Shown piece by piece: positions 21,301-27,184 of a DNA stretch of 64,000 bases; within the stretch, counting starts at the first letter, position 1, and each line of letters begins with the position of its first letter. A model generated the notes under the pieces. The model was not told where the DNA came from. It saw only the letters and a list, made by a program, of their open reading frames with translations, and did no database searches. This stretch comes from Tenuifilum sp. 4138str (GTDB lineage: Bacteria > Bacteroidota > Bacteroidia > Bacteroidales > Tenuifilaceae). The translations under genes and the position numbers were made by a program. The stretch covers positions 62,001-126,000 of the forward strand of contig NZ_JBGCUE010000004.1 of assembly GCF_041102575.1 (NCBI RefSeq). The letters run 5' to 3'.

Positions 21301-22915
21301 AGAAGATGGCTGGATTGCTGTTCATCTCGATCAGAACCCCGATCCATTAACAGGTACTGCTGTTCTTAACGCTGATAATACTGTTACATTTACCCCTGTA
21401 ACCGATTATCTTGGATTAGCTACATTTACCTACTACATTACCGATAGGGATAACGACACCAGTAATGTAGCAACTGTTACCATCAACGTTAAGGAGGTTA
21501 ACTTTGTACCAGTTGCCGTTAACGATACTGCAACAACCACCATGAATATACCTGTTCTGGTTGATGTTATTAAGAATGATTCTGGCCTTGAGGATGGTCT
21601 GTCATACATCAAAGTAATGTCGAAACCTCGCCATGGATTTGCCTACGTATTCGATAGCCGCAATATCCGTTACATCCCATCGAGCTGGTTTGTAGGCAAG
21701 GATTCCCTCTCGTATATGGTGGTTGATGAAGACGGCGATTACGGAATTGCTAAGATTTATATTGAGGTGGGTGAGCGGTTAGATCACAAACCCAAGGCTA
21801 ACCCCGACGGTAGAGGAACAGTTAAGAACACCCCAGTTAACGTTGATGTGCTCTTTAACGATACAGGCCTTGAGGATGGTGGAATTAAACTGCTGTTAAC
21901 CCAAATGCCTACTCATGGTAATGCAGTACTTGAGGCCAATAATACTGTTACCTATACACCAGCTACTGACTACCTTGGCGAAGATTACTTCCGTTACCAG
22001 GTTTGCGATTTCGATAACGATTGTTCTACCACAACCGTTACCATAAGGGTTAAAAATACCAACCTTATACCGTATGCGGTTAACGATACCGTTACTACCT
22101 ACAAGAACCGTTCTGTTGAATTTGACCCAACCTTTAATGACCTAAATAAAACAGATGGTGGTATTATGGTAGTGGTTTATTCTCAACCCACCAATGGCAC
22201 CGCAGCAAATACGGCTGCAACCAAGGTACGGTATACCCCCGGCACTGATTTTTATGGAGTAGATTCGCTCTGGTACTACATTCAGGATGTGGATGGCGAT
22301 TACACATTGGCTAAGGTGGTAATTAATGTTCTGAACCGTGAAAACTACACCCCCGATGCCATTGACGATGAGGCAGAAACATACGCCAATACTACTATCC
22401 TTATTGATGTTCTACAGAACGACCTTTACCTAAACGATGGGGTTAAATCGGTAGAGCTTGTTACACCAGCCACAAATGCTAATATAATTGTAACCGCCGA
22501 TTACAAGCTACAGTACACACCTTTAGCTGGCTATAAGGGTACCGAAAGTTTCACTTATAGGGTTTGCGACATCGACGATGAATGCGATATTGCAACTGTA
22601 ACAGTAACCGTTAGTGTCGATCCAAATAAGAAAGTAGAAATACCTGAAGCATTCTCGCCCAATGGCGATAATATCAACGATACGTTCGAGGTTCAAAACA
22701 TAGAGTTCTTCCAAAAGGTTACCCTATATGTTTACAACCGCTGGGGCAACCTGGTTTACAAGAGTGATAACTATAAGAACGACTGGGATGGCACCTCTAA
22801 TGTTTCGATGGCTATAGGTTCAAAACTTCCCGATGGAACTTATTACTACTTGTTGGAAATTAAGGATACCGGCAAGCTGTATAAGGGAAGCGTATTTATT
22901 AAGCGTTCATACTAA
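9317..22915 (+). CDS. Giant T9SS-secreted adhesin with Calx-beta-like and cadherin-like Ig repeats
   Basis: This 4532-residue surface protein starts with a signal peptide (about 1-25). A unique N-terminal region (to about 640) and CHU-type Ig-like domains with paired Cys (about 640-980) are followed by 14 Calx-beta-like repeats of about 112 residues (about 984-2555; core TTEAGGTATFTxRL, end TGVDDDVDDxN). Next come 20 cadherin-like Big_9-type repeats of about 94 residues (about 2559-4438; core PVANDD, VLxNDTGLDDG, DxDGD). It ends with a CHU_C/gliding-type sorting domain (about 4440-4532; FSPNGDNINDTF, YNRWGNLVY). Acidic DxDGD and VDDD loops suggest calcium binding. Type B T9SS export and anchoring are known for this C-terminus. 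The PorP/SprF gene follows after 5 bp. Confidence 0.92.
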   Translation: MNMRRLINFLGLLALLVLCVKTAYPEGTKQLMPNSSDRLWLEFNVFQTGSNDFAGYDCPVEKRLNIRLNAGEKVFFGFKMNTVNYGGNVNTDPARVRFRIRKPDGTIAYAETAMPTSGAGYITNYTQAINGPNGAKLNGVTITAGYSPLSFTADQTGDYYIEFRHLDNRRWALEFFDITVTDASNNIITNPGEPNIPAGRIYSKGWQMTTTSFTEYPVNNFFYVFTSDEFVNKINFQYYPFSFKFQSNSYGIIPVASEPHYIKRAQSKDNDQTANAMEYRVYLNDPDRSIWPTTRLAPPKIQVWAEDTLFYDYDYMRTPMQLPVSDYDVYLEKNRVGCPYSSVAIFKMEMNIDAFVAILIDIDGNGYSTSGSDRVIYRDLKKGINYILWDFKNDAGAEVPVGVYNASATFMGRGPTNFPVYDVEQCDGVRTSSVRPFRKLNATIYWDDTFISRWGDETGQGLMDGTQRVQLVNGASVPRIWSWNADLQNTNFNGNMNTMNTWFNAIDLGYSNIKIHVTQSATKCINGLAPWVGDIYKEGPLNTNITFTQADFTSKFFDPTGVALKEIRITTLPSNGTLRVGATPISTVPYTVTAANLANLNFVPTSNWWGRTSFTYEGRNNNNLYSNNTEQVYLTVNTPPTITPPSDQSVCTNSEPSTLPFTVSDGSQTPADNIVVTAYSHDPNFVLNGNIEVGGTGTNRWVKVTPVANKSGHAIIYLMADDGYSKTIQEFAVYVGPDLEFSGDTTVCVGQDLYLVAQEQGATSYTWKYGATTISTTQTLSRTWGNFNVGQWSLTVSKGGCTSTRYFTVDISPNTSFTGDVNVCVGEAIDLTAVENNATYEWKKGTIVVSTAKQFYKASAVLADAGTNYTLKVTKAGCTATSAEFTISVVNPPSTGLTVTGSTVDPGHNGTITVNSTQNGVTYNVYKNDVYVTSGVGTGGNIVITIPAANLEVGNNLFVVKADNGNCEIALSSTATIVVRTPGFTISAISGNTTEAGGTATFTVVLKTQPTANVTLPISSSDLTEGTVSTASLTFTSANWNVAQTVTVTGVDDYIVDGNISYTINIGPATSSDTYYNGIDPADINLLNIDNDVAGVNVSPTSGLTTTEAGGTATFTMRLTAQPAANVTITLTSSNTAEGTVNPTSVTFTSANWNTNQTITVTGVDDQVDDGDVVYTIITSNTSSADPVFNNIAVADVTVTNTNNDVAGIVVNPTSGLTTTEAGGQATFTIRLNSQPLSNVTVGLSSSNTAEGTVSPTSVTFTPANWNSPQTITITGVDDDIDDGNINYTIITAPATSTDTKYNNLNPADVSVVNINNDNAGITVNPTSGLQTTEAGGTATFTVRLNSRPTANVTISLTSTKPAEGTVSPTSLTFTAANWNTPQTVTLTGQNDWVDDGDQAYSVNGTASSSDSKYNGQTFSVSATNIDDDEAGITVNPTSGLVTSESGGQATFTIVLTSQPSANVTIGLSSSNTAEGTVSPASLTFTTGNWNIPQIVTITGVDDAVADGPQTYTIITAAATSTDPLYNGINPTDVSVTNNDNDVAGVTVTPTSLSTNESGSAATFTVVLNTKPTANVTIDISSSDLTEGTVSPASLLFTTSDWNTPKTVTVTPVNDDEDDGDITYTVVTSNAVSTDPVYNNLAVADVSVTNVDDDNAGFIVTPTSGLQTTEAGGTATFTVRLTSRPTANVTVNLSSSNTAEGTVSPASVTFLPSNWNVAQTITVTGVNDDVDDDNVGYTIITSAASSTDTKYNGLNPDDVSVTNIDDDVAGFTITPTSGLQTTEAGGTATFTIRLNTKPTADVTITLTSSNPAEGSASPTTLTFTTSNWNSAQTVTITGVDDDVDDDNVAYTIVTNPASSTDGKYSGLNPPDVSVTNIDNDTAGFTVAPTSGLTTTEAGGTAQFTIKLNTRPTANVTIPISSSNTAEGTVSVSSVTFTPANWNVPQTITITGVDDDVDDDNVNYTIITGVASSTDTKYNGLNPSDVSVTNTDNDTAGITVNPTSGLTTTEAGGTATYTIRLNTRPTANVTIGLSSSNTAEGIVSPTSVTITPANWSNPVTVTVTGVDDFVDDGNVTYTIVTAAATSTDTKYNGLNPSDVSVTNLNDDVAGVTVDPTSGLVTTEAGAQATFTIKLNSRPTANVSITLNSTNTDEGVISPTSVTFTSSNWNTPQTITITGVDDDVDDDDIAYTIETQPCVSSDTKYDNLNPVDVSVTNRDNDVAGYIVSPTTVSYSESGSPVTVNFRLATEPTANVSFTITSENTDKGTVSPASFTFTPANWNTDQVLTITPVNNSVDDGDFTFTVTTSDATSTDSKYNSLNPPDIQVTCTDDDVAGITVSAISGNTREDGTTATFTIVLNTEPTADVTIDVESSNTAEGTVSPASVTFTSANWNTPQTITVTGVDDVVADGNQTYTIILHPAVSADTNYNGIDPDDLSLQNIDDDQAGVNIFPVSGLITTEAGGTATFQMQLNTAPTADVTVNFVSSNTNEGTVSPASHVFNAGNWNSPVTVTLTGVDDDIEDGDQPYQVTITTASADGDYNNLAIDPVTATNQDDVSPRPVDDNTATDEETSVNINVLANDKGLDKGVKSVSIATQPDSDKGSVTVNPDNTIRFTPVKTYNGPVTFSYRVTLNNDSWAEANVTVDVTAIDDTPVAVDDNRGASLNTPRTVDVLINDTGLEDGGIVVSIEEQPEPTKGSAVANVDNTVTFTPAAGYTGIATFKYKVCDADGDCDIATVTINVRPINHVPVANDDAATTVENTSKAINVLANDSGLDDGFGSITIFTQPANGNVTVNANRTITYTPNNGFTGTDQFVYMLQDIDGDYDLATVTVTVSAKPNSLPKANPDSRATSKNTAVKVDVLTNDTGLDDGVASLTVITDPSNGTYLVNATNDSITYTPNNGYVGTDVFQYQVCDTDGDCSVAAVTITVKDGINHVPVANKDSVSTIINKPVNINVLKNDSGLDDGFGSIEIYRQPDFGTVQVNANRTITYTPTYMFVGTETFYYMITDVDGDLAIGEVKVTVIDRPDYLPVANDDRRGCSFNTPVVVDVLFNDTGLDDAPVAVAITQSPAQGTAIVNADNTVTFTPANGFIGQMTFKYSVTDVDGDSDDATVTITVKSGTNIVPVAADDDATTKVNTPVYINVLANDRGLDDGFGSLYIYRQPEFGTVVVNANRTVTYTPSYMFVGTETFQYVVEDVDGDYSLATVTVTVLDKQNAIPVANDDYRGCSFNQSVVVDVLFNDTGLDDVPLTVTISQPPAVGNVVVNADNTITFTPATDFVGQSTFQYVVTDINGESDDALLTITVKPGANNVPVAQNDVANTIINTPVDINVLANDTGLEDGFGNLTIRTQPLFGTVAINANRTITYYPSYMFLGTDTFEYLIEDVDGDYSVATVTVNVTEKPDAQPVANDDRRGCSFNTPVTVDVLFNDTGLDDTPLTITISQAPTQGLAIVNADNTVTYTPESGFIGQMTFRYTVTDADGDSDDALVTITVKSGTNVVPVAVNDAASTYVNTPVTIPVLANDSGLDDGFGSLNIYRQPQFGTVVVNANCTVTYTPSYMFVGTETFQYVVEDVDGDYALATVTVAVTDRPDAQPVANDDNRGCSFNQTVVVDVLFNDTGLDDAPVAVTISEAPAQGTAIVNSDNTVTFTPETGFIGAMTFRYTVTDADGDSDDALVTIRVKEGVNIVPLAVDDEVTTPMNTSVDINVLANDSGLEDGFADLRVLVQPMFGTVVVNSNRTIMYTPSYMFLGTDSFQYLIEDVDGDYSVATVTINVVERINHIPVANDDYRGTSYNTPRVIDVLFNDTGVEDVPLTITIVNNPSNGIATVNPDNTIYYEPNNGYLGTDKLTYRVTDVDGESDEADAYINVKPFNMIPEAHDDYVTTIVNTPVDVDVLANDTLLFEGIKSVQIHTQPNWGTVVINSDNTITYTPGYFFVGNDEFKYYVEDVDGDYSLATVYITVVDKQNNIPVANDDRRATSKNTPVTVDVLINDDGLEDGWIAVHLDQNPDPLTGTAVLNADNTVTFTPVTDYLGLATFTYYITDRDNDTSNVATVTINVKEVNFVPVAVNDTATTTMNIPVLVDVIKNDSGLEDGLSYIKVMSKPRHGFAYVFDSRNIRYIPSSWFVGKDSLSYMVVDEDGDYGIAKIYIEVGERLDHKPKANPDGRGTVKNTPVNVDVLFNDTGLEDGGIKLLLTQMPTHGNAVLEANNTVTYTPATDYLGEDYFRYQVCDFDNDCSTTTVTIRVKNTNLIPYAVNDTVTTYKNRSVEFDPTFNDLNKTDGGIMVVVYSQPTNGTAANTAATKVRYTPGTDFYGVDSLWYYIQDVDGDYTLAKVVINVLNRENYTPDAIDDEAETYANTTILIDVLQNDLYLNDGVKSVELVTPATNANIIVTADYKLQYTPLAGYKGTESFTYRVCDIDDECDIATVTVTVSVDPNKKVEIPEAFSPNGDNINDTFEVQNIEFFQKVTLYVYNRWGNLVYKSDNYKNDWDGTSNVSMAIGSKLPDGTYYYLLEIKDTGKLYKGSVFIKRSY
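12266..16981 (+). repeat. Coding tandem repeat: 14 Calx-beta-like modules
   Basis: Modules of about 336 bp share the protein pattern VxPTSGLTTTEAGGTATFTxRLNTxPTAN with many synonymous differences. Modules 1, 6, 12 and 13 are the most divergent. Confidence 0.85.
16991..22618 (+). repeat. Coding tandem repeat: 20 cadherin-like Ig modules with a two-module superperiod
   Basis: Modules of about 282 bp alternate between an A type (DDGFGSL..., SYMFVGTETFQY, DVDGDYSLATV) and a B type (RGCSFN, DVLFNDTGLDD, GFIGQMTF, DxDGDSDDA). The alternation is sharpest at 18122-20659. Confidence 0.85.
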
Positions 22916-22920
22916 AAGTT

Positions 22921-23814
22921 ATGTTTATGAAAAAGATATTTTTAGTGATCTTTGGAGTTGCTGCCTTTGGGGCAGCAACTCTAAAAGCTCAACAGGAACC
23001 AATTTTTACCCATTACCTGCATAACCCGGTTTCAATAAATCCAGCCATTGCAGGTACCGTCCGTAACCTGAATATGAGCATGTTATCGCGACTGCAATGG
23101 GTAGGACTGGAAGGTGCACCTACCACTCTGAGCTACTCTGCACATATGCCCTGGCCCGATAAAAAAATTGGCGTTGGGCTGAATCTTATGAGCGATAACA
23201 CTTGGCCTTTGAGTAATACCCATTTTTCAGGCTCCTATGCTTATCGCCTCAGGGTAACTGACGATATTACACTTTCGCTTGGTATAAAAGGGGGCTTCAC
23301 CTATTACCATGCATCGGTTACCAATCTCGATGTGGTTAACCCCGATGACCCTGCGTTTACCCAGAATGAAAAACGCTTTTATCCAAATATCGGAGTTGGG
23401 GCTTACATTTACTCATACCAGTTCTATGCAGGGCTATCGCTTCCTCGAATGCTCCAAACATCCTTCAACCGTAAATTCGATAAAACCCTTAAAAGCCCGT
23501 TATATATCATAGGAGGGTATAATTATGAGCTTAATTCCGATTGGGTACTTATGCCCTCAATGCTGGCCGGTGCAATGATTGGAGTGCCAATGACATGCGA
23601 TATTACAGCTCAGGCTCTTTATAAGGGACAATTCTATTTTGGAGCCCATTACCGCATTGGCGATGCTTTTGGGATCTTCTTCGATATGAAATTGAAACAC
23701 GATATCTCCGTTGGCTATGCATTCGACTTCTCGTTGAATAAACTATCAAGAATCAATACAGGTACCCATGAGCTAATGATTTCATACTCATTTGCTCCGA
23801 AGTGGAAGTTTTAA
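22921..23814 (+). CDS. PorP/SprF family type IX secretion-associated membrane protein
   Basis: This 297-residue protein has a signal peptide and the PorP/SprF start QQEPIFTHYLHNPVSINPAIAGT, followed by a predicted outer-membrane beta-barrel and the ending HELMISYSFAPKWKF. SprF of Flavobacterium johnsoniae is needed to secrete its neighbour SprB. The 5-bp gap to the giant adhesin supports the same dedicated partnership here. An alternative start is Met3 (22927), which begins the basic MKKIFLVIF signal. A second SprF-like gene lies at 28121. Confidence 0.92.
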   Translation: MFMKKIFLVIFGVAAFGAATLKAQQEPIFTHYLHNPVSINPAIAGTVRNLNMSMLSRLQWVGLEGAPTTLSYSAHMPWPDKKIGVGLNLMSDNTWPLSNTHFSGSYAYRLRVTDDITLSLGIKGGFTYYHASVTNLDVVNPDDPAFTQNEKRFYPNIGVGAYIYSYQFYAGLSLPRMLQTSFNRKFDKTLKSPLYIIGGYNYELNSDWVLMPSMLAGAMIGVPMTCDITAQALYKGQFYFGAHYRIGDAFGIFFDMKLKHDISVGYAFDFSLNKLSRINTGTHELMISYSFAPKWKF

Positions 23815-23848
23815 AGTTTTCTAAATAAGGGTTATTTGAATTGATTTT

Positions 23849-23880
23849 TTTGGCAAGTTAAATTTATGTCTATAAATTTG
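23849..23880 (+). promoter_or_regulatory. Promoter of the ferredoxin gene
   Basis: TTTG at 23849-23852, a 20-nt spacer and TAAATTTG at 23873-23880 are an exact match to the Bacteroidota consensus. The leader would be about 45 nt. Confidence 0.8.
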
Positions 23881-23931
23881 CGTTGAGTTCAAAGAAACTA
23901 ATTAGGATACGTTAAACTAAATTTTACAGAG

Positions 23932-24099
23932 ATGGCATACAAAATTTCTGACGATTGCACCGCTTGCGGTACCTGTATCGATGAGTGCCCTGTTGAAGCG
24001 ATTTCAGCTGGTGATATTTACAAGATTGACCCTGAAATTTGCACTGACTGTGGCTCATGCGCTGACGTTTGTCCTGTTGAGGCAATTCACCCCGCATAG
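23932..24099 (+). CDS. 2[4Fe-4S] ferredoxin
   Basis: This 55-residue ferredoxin has two CxxCxxCxxxCP motifs: C9, C12, C15, C19 and C37, C40, C43, C47. They bind two low-potential [4Fe-4S] clusters in the pattern of clostridial and Bacteroides ferredoxins. It carries electrons for enzymes such as pyruvate:ferredoxin oxidoreductase and suits an anaerobic or microaerobic cell. It stands alone with its own strong promoter and a terminator (24121-24147), so it is probably highly expressed. The ATG at 23932 is the only sensible start. Confidence 0.96.
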   Translation: MAYKISDDCTACGTCIDECPVEAISAGDIYKIDPEICTDCGSCADVCPVEAIHPA

Positions 24100-24120
24100 T
24101 TGGTGATAAATGAATTATAA

Positions 24121-24147
24121 AATCCGTGCTATATGCACGGATTTTTT
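24121..24147 (+). terminator. Intrinsic terminator of the ferredoxin gene
   Basis: AATCCGTGC (24121-24129) pairs with GCACGGATT (24135-24143) around TATAT and runs into a T-tract. The glycosyltransferase gene on the minus strand ends at the same place, so it may serve both. Confidence 0.85.
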
Positions 24148-25220
24148 TATTCAATAAAGGCAAGAACTTTATTAGGGGTAAAGTGTGGTGGCGTTGGAAT
24201 AGTTTGATCTAGGAGGGCTAACAGTAATTCTTTTGAAAGTTCTTTTTGGTTAACTGTTTTAAACCAACCCAGCTCATTCATTCTGTGTGCTAGGTACTTC
24301 TGTTCTGTTTGTCCCGGAGTTGGGATCAAAATGGCTCCCTTGTTTAGGTATACTAAATCCATAATGGTGCTGTAACCGCTTCGGCTTATTACATACTTGG
24401 AGTTTTTAATGGCCATAGCCATTTCGTCGTTACCTAGACTTCCTGCAAATGTTAAATTTCCAATAGTTTCCCAGCTGTTTATTTTAAGAGGATTACCCTT
24501 TAGTATTAGGGTTTTAAAATTAAGTTCACTTAAACAGAATATAAGAAAATTAATGAACTCAGTTTTTTGTGGCTCAGGGCCCGATGCAATAACCATTACA
24601 TCCCATTGAGGGTTCAACTGTTTTACGGTGATCCCATTGAACCTTGAAATAGGACCAATATATCGTAAATTAGTTAATCCATTTGGCTCTGAGAGCATTC
24701 CGGCTATACGGGTAGTATTATTAAAGTCAGGAACCCATACCTCATCGAATCTGCTAAGTAAGTGTCGAATAACGTTTTCACCCAAATGTTTAAGAAAACC
24801 AAACGGTTTAGGTGGTATAACTCTAAGCTGGTGTGTGATTATGACCGATTTAGTTTTGGACGATCGGAACCCATACCGGTTGTCGGAAACGATGAGGGTA
24901 AAGCTTTTACCTTTTAAAAGCCTTTTCAGTTTGAAATGCTCTATTATTGTTACAAACGGAAGTTTTACGAGAAATGATAGCAGATTTAATACACTTGCCC
25001 TCCCCGTTCCCAGTTTCATTTTGGGAGAGTAAAAGTTAATTATTTCAGAATAGGGGCAATTATTTTTAATTAGCGCACCAAGTTCATTATTTGTAGCAAC
25101 AGTTATTAAATAACCCTTATGTGAAAGTTCATGAATGACAGGGATAATTCTTGTAGCATGGCCTAATCCCCATGCAAGTGGCGATAGCAATACTCTCTTT
25201 TGTGTTTCCGGTTCCATCAA
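24147..25220 (-). CDS. Glycosyltransferase, GT-B fold (MurG/GT28-like)
   Basis: This 357-residue protein has an N-terminal Rossmann-like half starting VLLSPLAWGLGHATRIIPVI, a glycine-rich donor loop typical of GT28/MGT enzymes, and a C-terminal half with VMVIASGPEPQKTEF, SRSGYSTIMDLVYLNKGAILIPTPGQTEQ and QKYLAHRMNELG. The last segments resemble the UDP-sugar site of MurG-like proteins. The acceptor is unknown; a lipid or surface glycan is possible. The start overlaps the stop of the radical SAM gene by 4 bp (ATGA), so the two are translationally coupled. It is the last gene of the operon that begins at 28014. Confidence 0.82.
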   Translation of the reverse strand: MMEPETQKRVLLSPLAWGLGHATRIIPVIHELSHKGYLITVATNNELGALIKNNCPYSEIINFYSPKMKLGTGRASVLNLLSFLVKLPFVTIIEHFKLKRLLKGKSFTLIVSDNRYGFRSSKTKSVIITHQLRVIPPKPFGFLKHLGENVIRHLLSRFDEVWVPDFNNTTRIAGMLSEPNGLTNLRYIGPISRFNGITVKQLNPQWDVMVIASGPEPQKTEFINFLIFCLSELNFKTLILKGNPLKINSWETIGNLTFAGSLGNDEMAMAIKNSKYVISRSGYSTIMDLVYLNKGAILIPTPGQTEQKYLAHRMNELGWFKTVNQKELSKELLLALLDQTIPTPPHFTPNKVLAFIE

Positions 25221-25990
25221 CCCGACACCTGAGTTTTTATGCCTAATCTTTCAACTTTTCTGGCAATACCCTGTAATGTTGATAGTGGAATTTTGTGAAG
25301 GGTATCAGTGGGTGTTTCGCGAGCAATGGTGTATATCATCACATCCTTTGGCTTAATTTCCTGAATGGCTTTAAGCCAGGCATCCACCTCAGCATCGGTT
25401 GTATTGTCAATAGCTTTGCCCTTAAATGTCCCTTTCACAAAAAGCGTTTGTATGGTACAACGACCGCTAAATCGTTTTAGATTTTCTATTAAACTGCTAA
25501 TCTCTATTTTGTACAAGGGTTGATTCAAAATTTCAATGGTTTCAGGAAAAACTGAGTCGAGCTTCAGAATGTTTTGATCAACCTTTAGTAAGCTCTCAAA
25601 AATGTGAGTATCGTGAATTAGGGTTGAGTTTGATAGAACAGCAATTTTTGCCGAAGGACAATACTTATCCCGTAAGGTAATAGTAGAGTCAATTATTGAT
25701 GGGAACTCGGGATGTAGAGTAGGTTCCCCGTTGCCAGCAAAGGTTATAACATCGGGTAGTTCGCCCGTTTTCATCATTTCAACCAGTTTTGATTCAAGCG
25801 ATTGCTCAACCTCCGATAATGTTGGGTAGTCAAGGGTAGCCATTGAGTCGGTCCAGCCACACTCACAGTAAATACAGTCGAATGAGCAAATTTTTTGGTT
25901 TGTAGGCAAAAGGTTAATTCCCAACGAAACCCCAAGCCTTCGGCTTTTAACAGGTCCAAAAACAATACTATCGAAAAGGAAAGTACCCAT
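25217..25990 (-). CDS. Radical SAM protein
   Basis: This 257-residue protein has the CX3CX2C cluster motif at C35, C39 and C42 (CSFDCIYC), with another Cys at 44, then the SAM-binding GNGEPTLHPEF and AVLSNSTLI strands. The opening FDSIVFGPVKSRRLGVSLGIN is typical of the COG0731-like radical SAM subgroup. It should cleave SAM to Met and 5'-deoxyadenosyl radical; the substrate cannot be inferred. It sits 9 bp after the amidohydrolase and overlaps the glycosyltransferase, in a four-gene operon. Confidence 0.88.
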   Translation of the reverse strand: MGTFLFDSIVFGPVKSRRLGVSLGINLLPTNQKICSFDCIYCECGWTDSMATLDYPTLSEVEQSLESKLVEMMKTGELPDVITFAGNGEPTLHPEFPSIIDSTITLRDKYCPSAKIAVLSNSTLIHDTHIFESLLKVDQNILKLDSVFPETIEILNQPLYKIEISSLIENLKRFSGRCTIQTLFVKGTFKGKAIDNTTDAEVDAWLKAIQEIKPKDVMIYTIARETPTDTLHKIPLSTLQGIARKVERLGIKTQVSG

Positions 25991-25999
25991 TTTTAAAAT

Positions 26000-27184
26000 C
26001 TATATTAGACGTTTTGCTACACTCTTTTCCGTTGGTCGCATTTTGGTAAAGTCAAAGTGGTCAACTAAAACTAAACCGGGTTTCTTACCAACTTCAATAG
26101 TACCATACTTGTTGTCAATGTTTAACGCTTTTGCACCATTAATTGTTGCCCACTTTATGGTAGTATGAAAATCAACGGAGGGTAATTGTTTTTGAATAAT
26201 CAGTATTTGGTTGAGAATTGAGAGCGAACTTGCCGACGCTAAGCTATCGGTGCCAATGGCAATATTAAGGCCCTTCAATTCAAACTTATCGAGCGGTGGA
26301 ATTGCGTTTTCAATTAAAAGATTCGATTCGGGGCAAGTGACTAGGGTTAAACTGTGAAACCATCTGTTTAGCGATAAGATTTCATCGGGGCTTGCAAAAG
26401 TGTTGTGCACGAGCAATGCTTGAGCTTGTTTAGGGATATAACCAGTGATTACGGATATTGGGCTTTTACCTGAAGGAACTATAAAGGGGATGTTTGAATT
26501 TTTATACCGATGAAAAAGCGGGCCGTTTCCTGTGGCTAAAAATTCGTATTCTGCTCTGCTTTCACCGTAGTGGATACTTACAATTTCCCCCCCTTTTTCG
26601 TTTAAATATTCGGAAATAATTTCCCAGAGTTTTTCTGAAAGTGAATAGGTTGAATGAGGGGTTAAGCTAGTGCTTTCAGGGTAATGTTTAGTAAAGTCGT
26701 TATAAACAATTAGCCCTTGGCTAAATGTTTTCTCAGCCACATCTGGATTAATACCAAAGAGCTCAATAAAGTTATGAAAGTATAGATCTGATTTTTGCTT
26801 ATGGGGTAAAGTTGAAGCAGAATTACAAATATCGGCAATAGCAACCGTTCCGCTTTTATATGCTTGATTTATGGCATCGGCAATGCTTTTGGAAATGTGC
26901 TCTTGGTTCGATTCTCGCTGTTCAGTTACAGCCTCAATGAACCCTGCAATGCCGGGTTTCTTTGCCTTAAGCCCCTTAAGGTGTGACAGTTCTAGGTGAC
27001 AGTGGGCATTTATAAAGCCAGGAACAATTACCCCGTTGAAGAACTGAGTGGAGTGTATTTCACGGAAATCTGAATCGGGCTCAATTATCCTTAAAATTTC
27101 ACCAGTGTCGTTGGTTTCAACTAACCCGTTACGAATGGGTGGACCACATACCGGAAAAATATAGTTAGCCCCAAAACGCTTCAT
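26000..27184 (-). CDS. Amidohydrolase superfamily deaminase-like protein
   Basis: This 394-residue TIM-barrel metal hydrolase has metal ligands HxH at H61 and H63 (NAHCHLE), a later HYGES segment, a HNTFAS histidine, and the catalytic Asp in GTDSLAS. The C-terminal composite beta domain includes NKYGTIEVGKKPGLVLVD. The family includes MTA/SAH, guanine and aminofutalosine deaminases; sequence alone does not settle which. The start overlaps the DUF4296 gene by 4 bp. A role on a nucleoside by-product would fit the two radical SAM genes in this window, but that is inference. Confidence 0.82.
   Translation of the reverse strand: MKRFGANYIFPVCGPPIRNGLVETNDTGEILRIIEPDSDFREIHSTQFFNGVIVPGFINAHCHLELSHLKGLKAKKPGIAGFIEAVTEQRESNQEHISKSIADAINQAYKSGTVAIADICNSASTLPHKQKSDLYFHNFIELFGINPDVAEKTFSQGLIVYNDFTKHYPESTSLTPHSTYSLSEKLWEIISEYLNEKGGEIVSIHYGESRAEYEFLATGNGPLFHRYKNSNIPFIVPSGKSPISVITGYIPKQAQALLVHNTFASPDEILSLNRWFHSLTLVTCPESNLLIENAIPPLDKFELKGLNIAIGTDSLASASSLSILNQILIIQKQLPSVDFHTTIKWATINGAKALNIDNKYGTIEVGKKPGLVLVDHFDFTKMRPTEKSVAKRLI

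Noticed and set aside
23823-23855. Terminator after the first SprF-like gene (AAATAA-GGG-TTATTT)
   Set aside because: The stem is only six A-T pairs and overlaps the ferredoxin promoter; too weak to call.
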